In this document: piece after piece, positions 26,716 through 34,819 of the stretch
Layout of the letters: each line of letters starts with the position of its first letter
Position numbering within the stretch: the stretch's first letter is position 1
DNA from: Enterobacter hormaechei subsp. hoffmannii
GTDB taxonomy: Bacteria; Pseudomonadota; Gammaproteobacteria; Enterobacterales; Enterobacteriaceae
Reading direction: 5' to 3'
NCBI RefSeq assembly: GCF_001729745.1
Contig: NZ_CP017186.1
Span: 3,348,001 to 3,412,000, forward strand
DNA: 64,000 nucleotides
Translations under genes and position numbers: made by a program
The notes under the pieces: model-generated
Told to the model about the DNA's origin: nothing
Database searches by the model: none
Seen by the model: only the letters and a program-made list of their open reading frames with translations

Positions 26716-27003
26716 CTACTTACCGGATTTCTCTGCTCGCTGACGGCGCAACTCTTTCGGGTCGGCAATCAGCGGACGATAGATTTCAACCCTGTCGCCC
26801 TCTTTCAGCACATCACCGAGCTTAACCGGACGGCTATAAATGCCGACTTTATTCTTCGCCAGGTCAATATCACGGCGAAGTTCAAGGATGCCGGAGGCCC
26901 GGATAGCCGCCTCAACGGTGGCGCCCTCTTCAAGCGTCACGCGCTGCAAATACTGCTTCTCCGGCAGCGCATACACCACCTCAACAGCAATCTTATGCGA
27001 CAC
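26716..27003 (-). CDS. rnfH: RnfH family ubiquitin-like protein
   Basis: A GTG start ([17 protein letters not shown]) gives 95 residues, close to E. coli YfjF. The beta-grasp fold protein is of uncertain function, with a loose link to RatA. The start overlaps the end of ratA by 11 nt, as expected for this conserved pair; a longer frame to 27075 would overlap ratA more. Confidence 0.92.
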   Translation of the reverse strand: MSHKIAVEVVYALPEKQYLQRVTLEEGATVEAAIRASGILELRRDIDLAKNKVGIYSRPVKLGDVLKEGDRVEIYRPLIADPKELRRQRAEKSGK

Positions 27004-27430
27004 TGTAAACCTCTTTGGCGCGCGTGGTGAACGCCTGAACCATATTCGAGGCCAGCTCTTTAAAAATTCGGCCAAACGCCAGTTCGATCAGCTTATTGGT
27101 AAATTCAAAATCCAGATGAAACTCAATGCGGCAGGCGTCAGCGCTCAGTGGCGTAAACTTCCACCCTCCCATCAGTTTTTTAAACGGACCATCCACCAGA
27201 TGCATCAAAATACTCTGATTGCTCGTCAGGGTATTGCGCGTGGTGAACGTTTTGCTGATCCCCGCTTTGGAGACATCCACGGCCGCAGTCATCTGAGTCG
27301 GGCCGGATTCCAGCACCCGGCTACCGGTGCATCCTGGAATAAATTCCGGATAGGACTGAACGTCGTTCACTAACTGATACATTTGTTCCGCGCTGTAGGG
27401 AACAAGCGCAGTACGGCTAATCTGAGGCAT
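26993..27430 (-). CDS. ratA: Ribosome association toxin RatA (START-like/COQ10 family)
   Basis: Start [18 protein letters not shown] gives 145 residues. The protein has the START/Bet v1-like fold. It was reported to block 70S formation by binding 50S; a role in quinone handling, as for Coq10, is an alternative. Upstream in-frame ATGs (27442, 27469) would give up to 158 residues, the older annotation length. Confidence 0.92.
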   Translation of the reverse strand: MPQISRTALVPYSAEQMYQLVNDVQSYPEFIPGCTGSRVLESGPTQMTAAVDVSKAGISKTFTTRNTLTSNQSILMHLVDGPFKKLMGGWKFTPLSADACRIEFHLDFEFTNKLIELAFGRIFKELASNMVQAFTTRAKEVYSVA

Positions 27431-27586
27431 AGCATTTTCCATGGTCACACAACAGACAAATAATAACATTTATCACCTGTTAAAAAAACGCTAAGCCTTA
27501 TCTCGTGCTAAGATAGCGCGTTAGACCTCACAGGACGCAATGAGGTGACTTTTTAAAATCAGATTACCGACGGCTTTACGACACTT

Positions 27587-28069
27587 ATGACGAAGAAAAA
27601 AGCACATAAACCTGGTTCGGCGACCATTGCGCTCAACAAGCGTGCTCGCCACGAGTATTTCATCGAAGAAGAATTCGAGGCTGGCCTTGCGTTGCAGGGC
27701 TGGGAAGTAAAATCGCTGCGTGCCGGGAAAGCCAATATCGGCGACAGCTACGTGATCCTGAAAGACGGTGAGGCCTTCCTGTTCGGCGCGAACTTTACGC
27801 CGCTGACCGTCGCCTCTTCACATTACGTTTGCGATCCTACCCGCACCCGTAAGCTGCTGCTGAACAAGCGCGAGCTGGAATCCCTCTACGGACGCATCAA
27901 CCGCGAAGGCTTCACCGTAGTTGCGCTCTCTTTGTACTGGAAAAACGCCTGGTGCAAAGTGAAAATCGGCGTGGCAAAAGGTAAGAAACAGCACGACAAG
28001 CGTACTGACCTGAAAGCACGCGAGTGGCAGCTCGACAAAGCACGTATCATGAAAAACGCAGGACGTTGA
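27587..28069 (+). CDS. smpB: SsrA-binding protein SmpB
   Basis: The 160-residue protein binds tmRNA and stands in for the codon-anticodon helix during trans-translation. Typical features: [20 protein letters not shown] near the start, [17 protein letters not shown] and the basic C-terminal tail ([16 protein letters not shown]). It lies directly upstream of ssrA, its RNA partner. Confidence 0.98.
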   Translation: MTKKKAHKPGSATIALNKRARHEYFIEEEFEAGLALQGWEVKSLRAGKANIGDSYVILKDGEAFLFGANFTPLTVASSHYVCDPTRTRKLLLNKRELESLYGRINREGFTVVALSLYWKNAWCKVKIGVAKGKKQHDKRTDLKAREWQLDKARIMKNAGR

Positions 28070-28158
28070 TTCTGCGCGCTTATTGTACTATTCAATAAGT
28101 TAGCGTTTCGGGCTGGTATCGAGGAAGTGAAATCTGGTATACTGAGTTCAACACTATT

Positions 28159-28522
28159 GGGGCTGATTCTGGATTCGACGGGATTTGCGAAACCCAAGGT
28201 GCATGCCGAGGGGCGGTTTGCCTCGTTAAAAGCCGCAAAAAAATAGTCGCAAACGACGAAAACTACGCTTTAGCAGCTTAATAACCTGCTAAGAGCCCTC
28301 TCTCCCTAGCTTCCGCTCTTAAGACGGGGATCAAAGAGAGGTCAAACCCAAAAGAGATCGCGTGGAAACCCTGCCTGGGGTTGAAGCGTTAAAACCAATC
28401 AGGCTAGTTCGTTAGTGGCGTGTTTGTCCGCAGCTGGCGTGCGAATGTAAAGACAAACTAAGCATGTAGTACCGAGGATGTAGAAATTTCGGACGCGGGT
28501 TCAACTCCCGCCAGCTCCACCA
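28159..28522 (+). ncRNA. ssrA: Transfer-messenger RNA (tmRNA, ssrA)
   Basis: A 364-nt RNA from GGGGCTGATTCTGG to the CCA end. The resume codon GCA is at 28249 and the tag reads ANDENYALAA then TAA (28249-28281), as in E. coli. The 3' part forms the tRNA-like T arm and acceptor (GGGTTCAACTCCCGCCAGCT). A TATACT -10 box at 28138-28143 fits the promoter. The ssrA 3' end is a common integration site, but no second copy of it is in the window. Confidence 0.98.
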
Positions 28523-28647
28523 ATCATGATTGGACAGTGATAGGACATCACTAGCAATAACAGGAAGTTAGCAGTCTCGGCAGGACACCGACCAGACGGT
28601 GAGGAGACAAAAAAGGATACGCAAAGGAGCCGCGGCTCCCGAGTGAC

Positions 28648-28677
28648 AAAAAAGCCCGCTTATGCGGGCTTTTTTGT
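28648..28677 (+). terminator. ssrA downstream terminator
   Basis: AAAAAAGCCCGC/GCGGGCTTTTTT stem with a TTAT loop. It probably ends the ssrA precursor; the stretch from 28523 to 28811 holds nothing else I can identify. Confidence 0.9.
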
Positions 28678-28811
28678 TTTACTTCACCGACAAGCAAACC
28701 TCTGTATCATGCCGGTATGAAGATGAGCTAAGGAAGGGCTTTTGTATCAGCTCAATGTTCATATAAAAACATTTCGAACTTTGGTGCACAACACTACATA
28801 GGGATAACTTT

Positions 28812-30017
28812 ATGTCTCTTCGTTTCAGACAAACCTTTACTTTGTTTCCTGGCGTTAGGCTCAACATTGGTAAGCGTGGAGTAAGTGCAAGCATCGGTGT
28901 ACCCGGTGCAACTGTCAATGTTGGGAAAAAAGGGCTCAGAGCGACCGTAGGACTACCGGGTACAGGCTTATCTTATACTACACCTACCGTGCCCTATGAT
29001 TATGGGCACTCAGTTACTAATCCATTAAATCCGTCCTCCACAGAACCTCATTTTGGAGTGCCGGAGACATCCCCAAGTAACACACCATCGAACGCTAAAA
29101 TATATATGCCCATGGCTGGCATGAATGAAATTTCCAGCGCTTCGGTAGAAGTCCTGACAAGTTCCTCCCTTTTACCTTTACGAGATTTGATTGCTAAAGC
29201 ACGAGAACAAAGGGCAGAGATAAAAGCGGATCTACAAGAGGCTCTTGCTGAAGAATCAAAACAAAAGAACGAGCTGGTTCGTCGCAAATCAAGTCTTTTC
29301 CGTTGGTTTTACAAACGGCGCATCGCAGAACTTGAGACAGAGCTCCCCCTAACGCAAGCTGAGATATCTCGCCTAGTATCCTGGGAAGACAACACAAAAG
29401 TAGCCATAACATTCGAGAGCAGTGATACTTCGCAACGCGCATATGCAGCAATGGTCCGTGCATTCGATATGTTAAAATCAAGTGTTAAAAAATGGGATAT
29501 TACTGCAGATAAAGCTACAGACCAGTTCGTCGAAAGAACATTGGCAACCCGGTCTGTTAATCGTCACCCAGTTACCTTTGATTTCTGTTCAACAGATCTC
29601 ATTCAATTTACAGGGCGTGCGATGCGGTTTGAAAATGTGAATGGCGACGATATTTTGCTTTATCCAGGAGTTGCAGTCATACCACGAGCTGATGGGGCGT
29701 TCGCTCTGATTGATTTACGCGAGTTACAAATCAGTTCAGAATATCGAAGATTCCATGAGGAAGAAGGTGTTCCCAGTGATTCACGCATAGATGGGTATAC
29801 ATGGGCGAAAACGAATAAGAATGGCTCGCCAGACCGCCGATTTAAAGACAACTACCAAATCCCTATTTGCGTTTATGGCAATATTACCTTCCATTCTCAA
29901 ACAGGGGTGACTGAAGAATATATGGTATCAAATGCAGATGCAGCGCAAGCCTTTACTGATGCAGTAAAGCAGTATCAGACCTCACTCACAGAATCCGAAG
30001 CGTTGGGAATGGCCTAA
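28812..30017 (+). CDS. DUF4236 domain protein with coiled coil
   Basis: The 401-residue protein begins with a DUF4236 domain (residues 1-55): FRQTFTLFPGVRLNIGKRG, then GVPGATVNVGKKG and VGLPGTGLSY, a repeated Gly-turn beta pattern. Residues about 120-185 are rich in Glu/Lys/Arg and likely helical (coiled coil). The C-terminal half (about 215-395) has no family I recognise. Its codon use is more AT-rich than the core genes on its left. It lies between ssrA and a tRNA fragment, so it is probably accessory DNA. Function unknown. Confidence 0.75.
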   Translation: MSLRFRQTFTLFPGVRLNIGKRGVSASIGVPGATVNVGKKGLRATVGLPGTGLSYTTPTVPYDYGHSVTNPLNPSSTEPHFGVPETSPSNTPSNAKIYMPMAGMNEISSASVEVLTSSSLLPLRDLIAKAREQRAEIKADLQEALAEESKQKNELVRRKSSLFRWFYKRRIAELETELPLTQAEISRLVSWEDNTKVAITFESSDTSQRAYAAMVRAFDMLKSSVKKWDITADKATDQFVERTLATRSVNRHPVTFDFCSTDLIQFTGRAMRFENVNGDDILLYPGVAVIPRADGAFALIDLRELQISSEYRRFHEEEGVPSDSRIDGYTWAKTNKNGSPDRRFKDNYQIPICVYGNITFHSQTGVTEEYMVSNADAAQAFTDAVKQYQTSLTESEALGMA

Positions 30018-30028
30018 CTTATAGCTGA

Positions 30029-30074
30029 CATGGGGTGTCGGGGGTCGGAGGTTCAAATCCTCTCGTGCCGACCA
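30029..30074 (+). repeat. Orphan 3' fragment of tRNA-Pro(GGG), likely attachment-site remnant
   Basis: These 46 nt run from the anticodon (CATGGGGTGTC) through the T arm (GGAGGTTCAAATCCTCTC) to the CCA end and match my recollection of E. coli proL. The D arm and 5' acceptor strand are missing; the DUF4236 gene ends just before it. Such 3' fragments are left at integration sites. Its orientation (5' to 3' into the prophage on the right) is not that of a simple far-end repeat, so the integration history is unclear. Confidence 0.75.
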
Positions 30075-30086
30075 AAAACACATTTA

Positions 30087-30114
30087 AAACCAGCCTCTTA
30101 CGGCTGGTTTTTTT
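30087..30114 (+). terminator. Terminator after the tRNA-Pro fragment
   Basis: AAACCAGCC/GGCTGGTTT stem followed by seven T. It is placed as the native terminator of a tRNA gene would be, so it may have been carried along with the tRNA 3' end. Confidence 0.85.
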
Positions 30115-30130
30115 ATATCTATTTTCTGTA

Positions 30131-30164
30131 CGGGGAATCACTGGGGAAAAATCGGGGAAAAATA
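30131..30164. repeat. GGGGAAA direct repeats, candidate integrase arm sites
   Basis: CGGGGAA, CTGGGGAAAAAT and TCGGGGAAAAAT lie in a row 57-90 nt from the tRNA fragment. Repeats of this kind near an att core are typical arm-type binding sites for tyrosine integrases. Inference only; no integrase is in the window. Confidence 0.4.
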
Positions 30165-30279
30165 CCGTCAAAAAATCAGGCACAACAAGCTAATTGCCAC
30201 CGATCCGTTTGTAAGACTTACCAGCACGCTACTTTTTCTCACTGCCCTATACTTTCAGTCTGACTGACTGGAGGTTTAT

Positions 30280-30951
30280 ATGTGTGGACGTTTTGCACAA
30301 GCCCAAACCCGTGAAGAATATCTGGCATACTTGGCCGATGAAGCCGACCGTGACATTGCGTATGATCCGGAGCCTATAGGTCGGTACAACGTCTCGCCAG
30401 GTACCAAGGTTCTGCTGCTGAGCGAACGCGAAGAGCAGCTGCATCTTGATCCTGTTTTCTGGGGTTACGCGCCAGGGTGGTGGGATAAGCCTCCGCTGAT
30501 TAACGCACGCGTCGAGACGGCGGCCACCAGCCGAATGTTTAAACCTCTCTGGCAGAATGGCCGGGCGATCTGTTTTGCCGATGGATGGTTCGAATGGAAG
30601 AAGGAAGGCGACAAGAAACAACCCTACTTCATTCACCGGGCCGACGGCCAGCCGATATTCATGGCAGCAGTCGGCAGCACGCCATTCGAGCGCGGCGATG
30701 AAGCGGAAGGTTTTGTTATAGTGACATCTGCAGCTGACAAAGGCCTAGTAGACATTCACGACCGCCGGCCTCTGGTTTTGTCACCGGAAGCGGCCCGTGA
30801 GTGGATGCGGCAGGATATTGGAGGGAAAGAAGCTGAAGAGATAGCTGCCGACGGCGCAGTGCCAGCCGACAAGTTTGTCTGGCACGCCGTGACGCGTGCC
30901 GTGGGTAATGTGAAGAATCAGGGGGCTGAATTAATCGAAGCCATATATTAA
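30280..30951 (+). CDS. SRAP domain protein (YedK/HMCES family)
   Basis: The 223-residue protein has the full SRAP catalytic set: Cys2 (MCGRFAQ), Asn75 (INARVET), Glu105 (DGWFEWKKEG) and His160 (DIHDRRPLVL). The family forms a covalent link with abasic sites in single-stranded DNA and protects them. Met1 removal exposes Cys2. It is on the opposite strand to umuDC and the late genes, so it is probably expressed from the prophage as cargo. A chromosomal yedK is expected elsewhere. Confidence 0.93.
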   Translation: MCGRFAQAQTREEYLAYLADEADRDIAYDPEPIGRYNVSPGTKVLLLSEREEQLHLDPVFWGYAPGWWDKPPLINARVETAATSRMFKPLWQNGRAICFADGWFEWKKEGDKKQPYFIHRADGQPIFMAAVGSTPFERGDEAEGFVIVTSAADKGLVDIHDRRPLVLSPEAAREWMRQDIGGKEAEEIAADGAVPADKFVWHAVTRAVGNVKNQGAELIEAIY

Positions 30952-31422
30952 AATCGGTTTTGTTAATGCATCTTCTATAAGGTATTTAAGCTGCCCTGTT
31001 TGCTTAAATATAACACTGAAATAAACAAAAGGATTCTGAACCTTTTCTTTTTAAATAACACTTAACTATAATTTTAGGAAAATAATAAACCTTCACCGCC
31101 ACTGAAGTTCAAACACACATGAACCCCAGACAATAATTAATCCATACAAAACACGACTAATAAAAAAATTCAATATTAAAACACATTTATAAACAATGAC
31201 CAACAGATTAATAACAAATTAAATCCTTTTGCATTCACATTTAACAAAGAACGATAAAAAATCTCTATAAATTCGTTAAAAACAACAAGTGAAGTTATTG
31301 TTTTTCAATTGCTCTTGTAATTTACCTAACGACATAATTGAACACTATTCATTTGAAAGTTAAGGCAATATGCACAAGAATGATACGGTGCAGTTAAAGC
31401 AATAACAAAGCAACACTAATTT

Positions 31423-31447
31423 GGGGGAAGATGTCCCCCTTTTTTTT
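31423..31447 (+). terminator. Plus-strand terminator in the AT-rich stretch
   Basis: GGGGGA/TCCCCC stem with an AAGAT-type loop and a run of eight T. With no gene of normal size upstream on this strand, it suggests a short RNA ending here, roughly from 31.3 kb. Confidence 0.75.
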
Positions 31448-31530
31448 CAATTATTGAATGAAATCACTACCAAGATGAATAACCCATAAAATTCATAATG
31501 AATCACTGGGTAGAAGTGGATCAATAAAAA

Positions 31531-31640
31531 TGTGGCGCCGGGTGCCTCCCGGTGTTTCCCTTACAGTCCCAAGAAACGCGAGCATACTGCAAAATATTGA
31601 CTGTTCGCCCCTCCGCTTAGGGGGATTCGCCACGGTAAAA
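31531..31640 (+). ncRNA. Candidate structured RNA
   Basis: GTGGCG (31532-31537) can pair with CGCCAC (31628-31633), enclosing two local hairpins: CCGGG/CCCGG with loop TGCCT and CCCCT/AGGGG with loop CCGCTT. The segment is GC-rich inside AT-rich DNA. Strand is uncertain because the pairing works on both. I do not recognise an RNA family. Confidence 0.35.
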
Positions 31641-31760
31641 AAGTAATGCATCATTTTTGATATGTCAAAATTAAAGCCATATAAATTATATATTCACGCA
31701 TGGAATATGCACTTAGATAAATCGAAAACAAATAAATGCTTTACGAATTTCGTTGCAGAT

Positions 31761-31785
31761 AAAAAACCCGTCTCGTAGAGACGGG
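31761..31785 (-). terminator. Terminator downstream of umuDC
   Basis: CCCGTCTC/GAGACGGG stem; on the minus strand it is followed by six T. It lies about 235 nt past the umuC stop. Confidence 0.8.
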
Positions 31786-32020
31786 CCTCTGAAATCCAGA
31801 AAAAGATTGTGTACCATAGCATAGCTTCATAAGAAGCTAATTAACTATAGACTACTCACAATAACGATTGTGTCAGAAATAATATTTTTTTAAAGATAAT
31901 GATTTGCATTTCCAGAAAAACCACCCAACCAATTGATTTTTAATCATTTATTGTAATAGCAATACCTTGCCACCTAAAATTCCATCTATCATCTGAGCAA
32001 ATCAAACCAGAAGCAGTTAA

Positions 32021-33289
32021 TTACCTGACAACTAACAAATCTGAAAACCGGGTTGTATACCGCGGCGACAGCATTTCGCGTTTCATCTGCCACGGCTGCT
32101 GTATTCCCTGCCCGGCAAAGTAGAGTGTTCCTTTTCCGTCCTTTGCATTCAGGTGATCAAGCACCTCCATTAAACGGTCGCTGCCGGCGCGCGGTGCATT
32201 CTCGTCAAAGAGGTTCAGTTGGGCAACGCCCCGGCTGAAGAAATCCCCGAGCATAATGCCGGCTTTCTGGTACCGGTGCCCATCCTGCCAGATTTTGTCT
32301 AGGCATTTTACCGCTGCGTTAATGATGTCTCGGGAATCCTGTGTAGGGGTGAGAAGCGTCATTGACGCACTATTACCGTAATAAGGCTCATTAAGCGCAA
32401 AAGGGGATGTCTTCACGAATGCAGAAATAAAGCGGCAATATTGATGCTCTCCGCGAAGCTTTTCAGCACCTCTTGCCGCATAACTGCATATAGCCTGGCG
32501 TATCTGCTCATAGGCGGTAACGCGTTCACCGAATGACCGGCTACAAACGATTTCCTGTTTTGCGGGGGCAAACTCTTCCAGATCAAGACAGGGTTCGCCG
32601 CGCAGCTCCCTGACAGTGCGCTCGAGTACCACATTAAAGTGTTTCCGGATTATCCATGTACTCTGCTCTGAAAGGTCTAAGGCCGTTTTAATACCCATCG
32701 CGTTTAGCTTTTTACTGATTCGGCGACCAACACCCCAGACGTCCTCTACAGGTACCACAGAAAGCAGTCTGCGCTGGCGATCAACATTTGAGAGGTCAAC
32801 TACCCCACCCGTCTGCCGCTGCCATTTCTTTGCGGCGTGGTTGGCCAGCTTAGCGAGTGTTTTTGTCTGCGCAATGCCAACCCCGACAGTCAGATGCGTA
32901 CGCTTCAGAACTGTCGCGCGGATCTCTTTGCCGAAGTCAGTCAGGTCCCGGCAGTTCCTAACGCCCGTCAGGTCACAAAAAGCTTCATCGATACTGTAAA
33001 TTTCGACGCGGGGGCTCATTTCCTCAAGCATCGTCATTACCCGGTTCGACATATCAGCATACAGCTCATAGTTGCTGCTGAAGCAGACAACGCCTGCGCG
33101 CCGGAAAAGCTCCTTTTGCTTGAAGAACGGCTCCCCCATAGTAATTCCAGCCGCCTTGGCCTCAGCGCTTCGGGCTATCACACAGCCATCGTTATTCGAG
33201 AGAACAACAACCGGCCGGCCTCTTAAATCGGGCCTGAACACCGTCTCGCATGATGCGTAGAACGAATTCACATCACAGAGCGCGAACAT
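32021..33289 (-). CDS. umuC: Y-family DNA polymerase V catalytic subunit UmuC
   Basis: The 422-residue protein equals E. coli UmuC. Asp6 (FALCDVNSF) and Asp101-Glu102 ([10 protein letters not shown]) are the metal-binding catalytic residues. The steric-gate FY pair (residues 10-11) and little-finger region are complete. With UmuD'2 it performs error-prone bypass of lesions. It follows umuD by 2 nt, so they are one operon controlled by a LexA box. Confidence 0.96.
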   Translation of the reverse strand: MFALCDVNSFYASCETVFRPDLRGRPVVVLSNNDGCVIARSAEAKAAGITMGEPFFKQKELFRRAGVVCFSSNYELYADMSNRVMTMLEEMSPRVEIYSIDEAFCDLTGVRNCRDLTDFGKEIRATVLKRTHLTVGVGIAQTKTLAKLANHAAKKWQRQTGGVVDLSNVDRQRRLLSVVPVEDVWGVGRRISKKLNAMGIKTALDLSEQSTWIIRKHFNVVLERTVRELRGEPCLDLEEFAPAKQEIVCSRSFGERVTAYEQIRQAICSYAARGAEKLRGEHQYCRFISAFVKTSPFALNEPYYGNSASMTLLTPTQDSRDIINAAVKCLDKIWQDGHRYQKAGIMLGDFFSRGVAQLNLFDENAPRAGSDRLMEVLDHLNAKDGKGTLYFAGQGIQQPWQMKREMLSPRYTTRFSDLLVVR

Positions 33290-33291
33290 GT

Positions 33292-33711
33292 TTAGCTCGC
33301 CGATTTGACGATGAAAGTCACGACGCCGAAAACGTCCAGCGTGTCTTCGCAGCCAACAACAATAGGACTGTAGGCGCTGTTCATAGGATTGAGTTGCACG
33401 GTCGGGCGCAGTTGCAGGCGTTTAACAGTAAACTCCCCTTCCACCGCGGCGATGACTATGTCACCGTGCTCAGCAGTTCTGGAGCTGTCCACCACCAGCA
33501 GATCGCCGTCGCTGATCCCGGCTTCGATCATAGAATCACCCGCGGCTTTAACGAAATACGTTGAACTCGGGTGAGCGACAAGTAACTCATTGAGATCGAT
33601 GCGCTGCTCAACGTAATCAGCCGCGGGGCTTGGGAAACCACACTGCACTATGTCACTGAAAAGCGGGAGAACAATAATTTCTCTCAGTTCTGTAGGTCTG
33701 AAGAATTCCAT
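33292..33711 (-). CDS. umuD: UmuD, SOS mutagenesis protein (LexA-like self-cleaving)
   Basis: Start [12 protein letters not shown] gives 139 residues, as in E. coli. The Cys24-Gly25 cleavage site (VQCGFPSP) and the Ser60/Lys97 catalytic dyad ([17 protein letters not shown]) are all in place, so RecA-stimulated self-cleavage to UmuD' should work. Upstream in-frame starts (to 33804) would pass through the LexA box and are not used. Confidence 0.96.
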   Translation of the reverse strand: MEFFRPTELREIIVLPLFSDIVQCGFPSPAADYVEQRIDLNELLVAHPSSTYFVKAAGDSMIEAGISDGDLLVVDSSRTAEHGDIVIAAVEGEFTVKRLQLRPTVQLNPMNSAYSPIVVGCEDTLDVFGVVTFIVKSAS

Positions 33712-33726
33712 TACGCATACCTCTAA

Positions 33727-33746
33727 TACTGTTTTTATATACAGTA
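33727..33746 (-). promoter_or_regulatory. LexA box of the prophage umuDC operon
   Basis: TACTGTTTTTATATACAGTA is a near-ideal 20-bp SOS box, centred about 25 nt before the umuD start. It puts the operon under host LexA control, as in E. coli. The remainder of 33747-34045 holds a weak hairpin (CCCTGA/TCAGGG near 33961-33983) and nothing else I can support. Confidence 0.94.
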
Positions 33747-34016
33747 GTTTCATTTGGGTTTGCGCGCAAGACACCACGGTTCCAGCGACTGAACGAAGCT
33801 TCACCGTTTCGTTTGTAAGTTTCTATCTCACTTCAAATTTCGGCTTTTGTAAATTTTCCTGGCATGCCCCTAACTGCACATAATTAAATCAATCTCAAGC
33901 ACTAAATTTTATCTAAAGCGCTTAAAAAGCCAGTAGCCAGGTTTTCTATCCACAACTTAAACCCTGAACGTCCAATATCAGGGTCTGGTTTTAACACACA
34001 AATTTTTAAACACATA

Positions 34017-34041
34017 TAAAACGCCCGCGTAATGCGGGCTA
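34017..34041 (-). terminator. Terminator after the 47-aa gene
   Basis: GCCCGC/GCGGGC stem with a short loop, followed on the minus strand by a T-run. It ends transcription of the tail-fibre end of the late operon. Confidence 0.8.
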
Positions 34042-34045
34042 ATTA

Positions 34046-34189
34046 TTATTCTGATTCGAGCCCTAACTTTTCGGCCAGTCGATGTAGGGCGCAAACACTG
34101 ATAACTCCTTCTACGCTGGCGGCAAATTCTTGCCAGTGCTCACCTATAAAACCTGTTATAAGCTCTGCCTCTTGCTGCGTAAGTTCCAT
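34046..34189 (-). CDS. Small acidic protein, 47 aa, unknown function
   Basis: The minus strand encodes a 47-residue protein beginning MELTQQEAELITGFIGEHWQ and ending EKLGLESE. A very strong AAGGAG site lies 7 nt before the ATG (AAGGAGATATTTATG). No membrane helix; two amphipathic helices likely. It lies after the fibre assembly gene and before the terminator. I do not recognise the family; the ribosome site and position make it a likely real gene. Confidence 0.6.
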   Translation of the reverse strand: MELTQQEAELITGFIGEHWQEFAASVEGVISVCALHRLAEKLGLESE

Positions 34190-34255
34190 AAATATCTCCT
34201 TAAAAAGCCAAGGAGATTGTTAATGCAATACCCACACACTTCAAATAGATATCAC

Positions 34256-34297
34256 AGATCAATTCACCACGATTGATCGTTAGCAGCGATCAATCTA
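34256..34297. repeat. Triple GATCAAT/ATTGATC inverted repeat
   Basis: Three half-sites in a row: GATCAAT (34256), ATTGATC (34271) and GATCAAT (34289), giving two overlapping palindromes with 8- and 11-nt spacers. It sits at the stop codon of the fibre assembly gene. The first prophage has the same motif downstream of its G gene (10086-10125). Confidence 0.55.
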
Positions 34298-34817
34298 ATA
34301 CGTTACCTGCAACGGGAACGACTGGCCATTCAATATCAGGTGCGTTTGCTGTTGATACACGGCTCAGTCTGATTCGGTATGTTTTCCATACGCGCAACTG
34401 CTCAACCTCTTTCTCTGACGCCATCCCTAAGTCAACGGAGTCCTGAAGGATTGAAATTGTGAGACCCGCATCCTCAATGAGCTGTTTTCGGGTTTGTTCG
34501 GCAAGCGTTGTCGCGTCAGGGCGGATGTCGTAAAAAACACCATCCACATATTTGTAATTCCCTAACACATCTACCGGCACACTCAGGGGGTCGACCTCAT
34601 AGACATTGCGGCCTTCTTCCATCCCCATATACGAAACATCCTGCTCGTAAGCAACGACAATCCCGTCATCATCCAGAGAAACAGCACCTTTCCAGCTGGT
34701 TAAGGTTTCGTACCAGTCCCGGCCATGCTCATCATGAAAATAAAGTCCGGTACGCATTATCCCGCTTACTTCAATGTGTTCGTATTTATAAATAACTGGA
34801 TTAATAAACGTATCCAT
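34290..34817 (-). CDS. Tail fibre assembly protein
   Basis: Start MDTFINPVIYKYEHI gives 175 residues. The C-terminal half shows the family pattern: LQDSVDLGMASEKEVEQL and WKTYRIRLSRVST, shared with gpG of the first prophage. It is the chaperone for the fibre encoded directly upstream (2-nt gap). Confidence 0.9.
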   Translation of the reverse strand: MDTFINPVIYKYEHIEVSGIMRTGLYFHDEHGRDWYETLTSWKGAVSLDDDGIVVAYEQDVSYMGMEEGRNVYEVDPLSVPVDVLGNYKYVDGVFYDIRPDATTLAEQTRKQLIEDAGLTISILQDSVDLGMASEKEVEQLRVWKTYRIRLSRVSTANAPDIEWPVVPVAGNVLD

Positions 34818-34819
34818 AT

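Larger units (their letters stand above)
30952..32020. other. AT-rich intergenic stretch with hairpins, no clear gene
   Basis: About 1.07 kb, strongly AT-rich up to 31.42 kb and again after 31.64 kb. No convincing gene of normal size. Items inside: an 11-codon frame with a fair ribosome site (31370-31405, MHKNDTVQLKQ), a plus-strand terminator at 31423, a GC-rich folded segment at 31531-31640, and a minus-strand terminator at 31761. The composition differs from the flanking genes. Confidence 0.6.

Noticed and set aside
28159..28522. ssrA 3' end as the attachment site of the right prophage
   Set aside because: No second copy of the ssrA 3' end was found in the window, while a tRNA-Pro fragment lies next to the prophage.
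30030..30263. Small frame starting in the tRNA-Pro fragment
   Set aside because: It begins inside a tRNA remnant and runs through a terminator; no ribosome site.
33961..33990. CCCTGA/TCAGGG hairpin as a terminator
   Set aside because: Long loop and no clear T-run; too weak to list.
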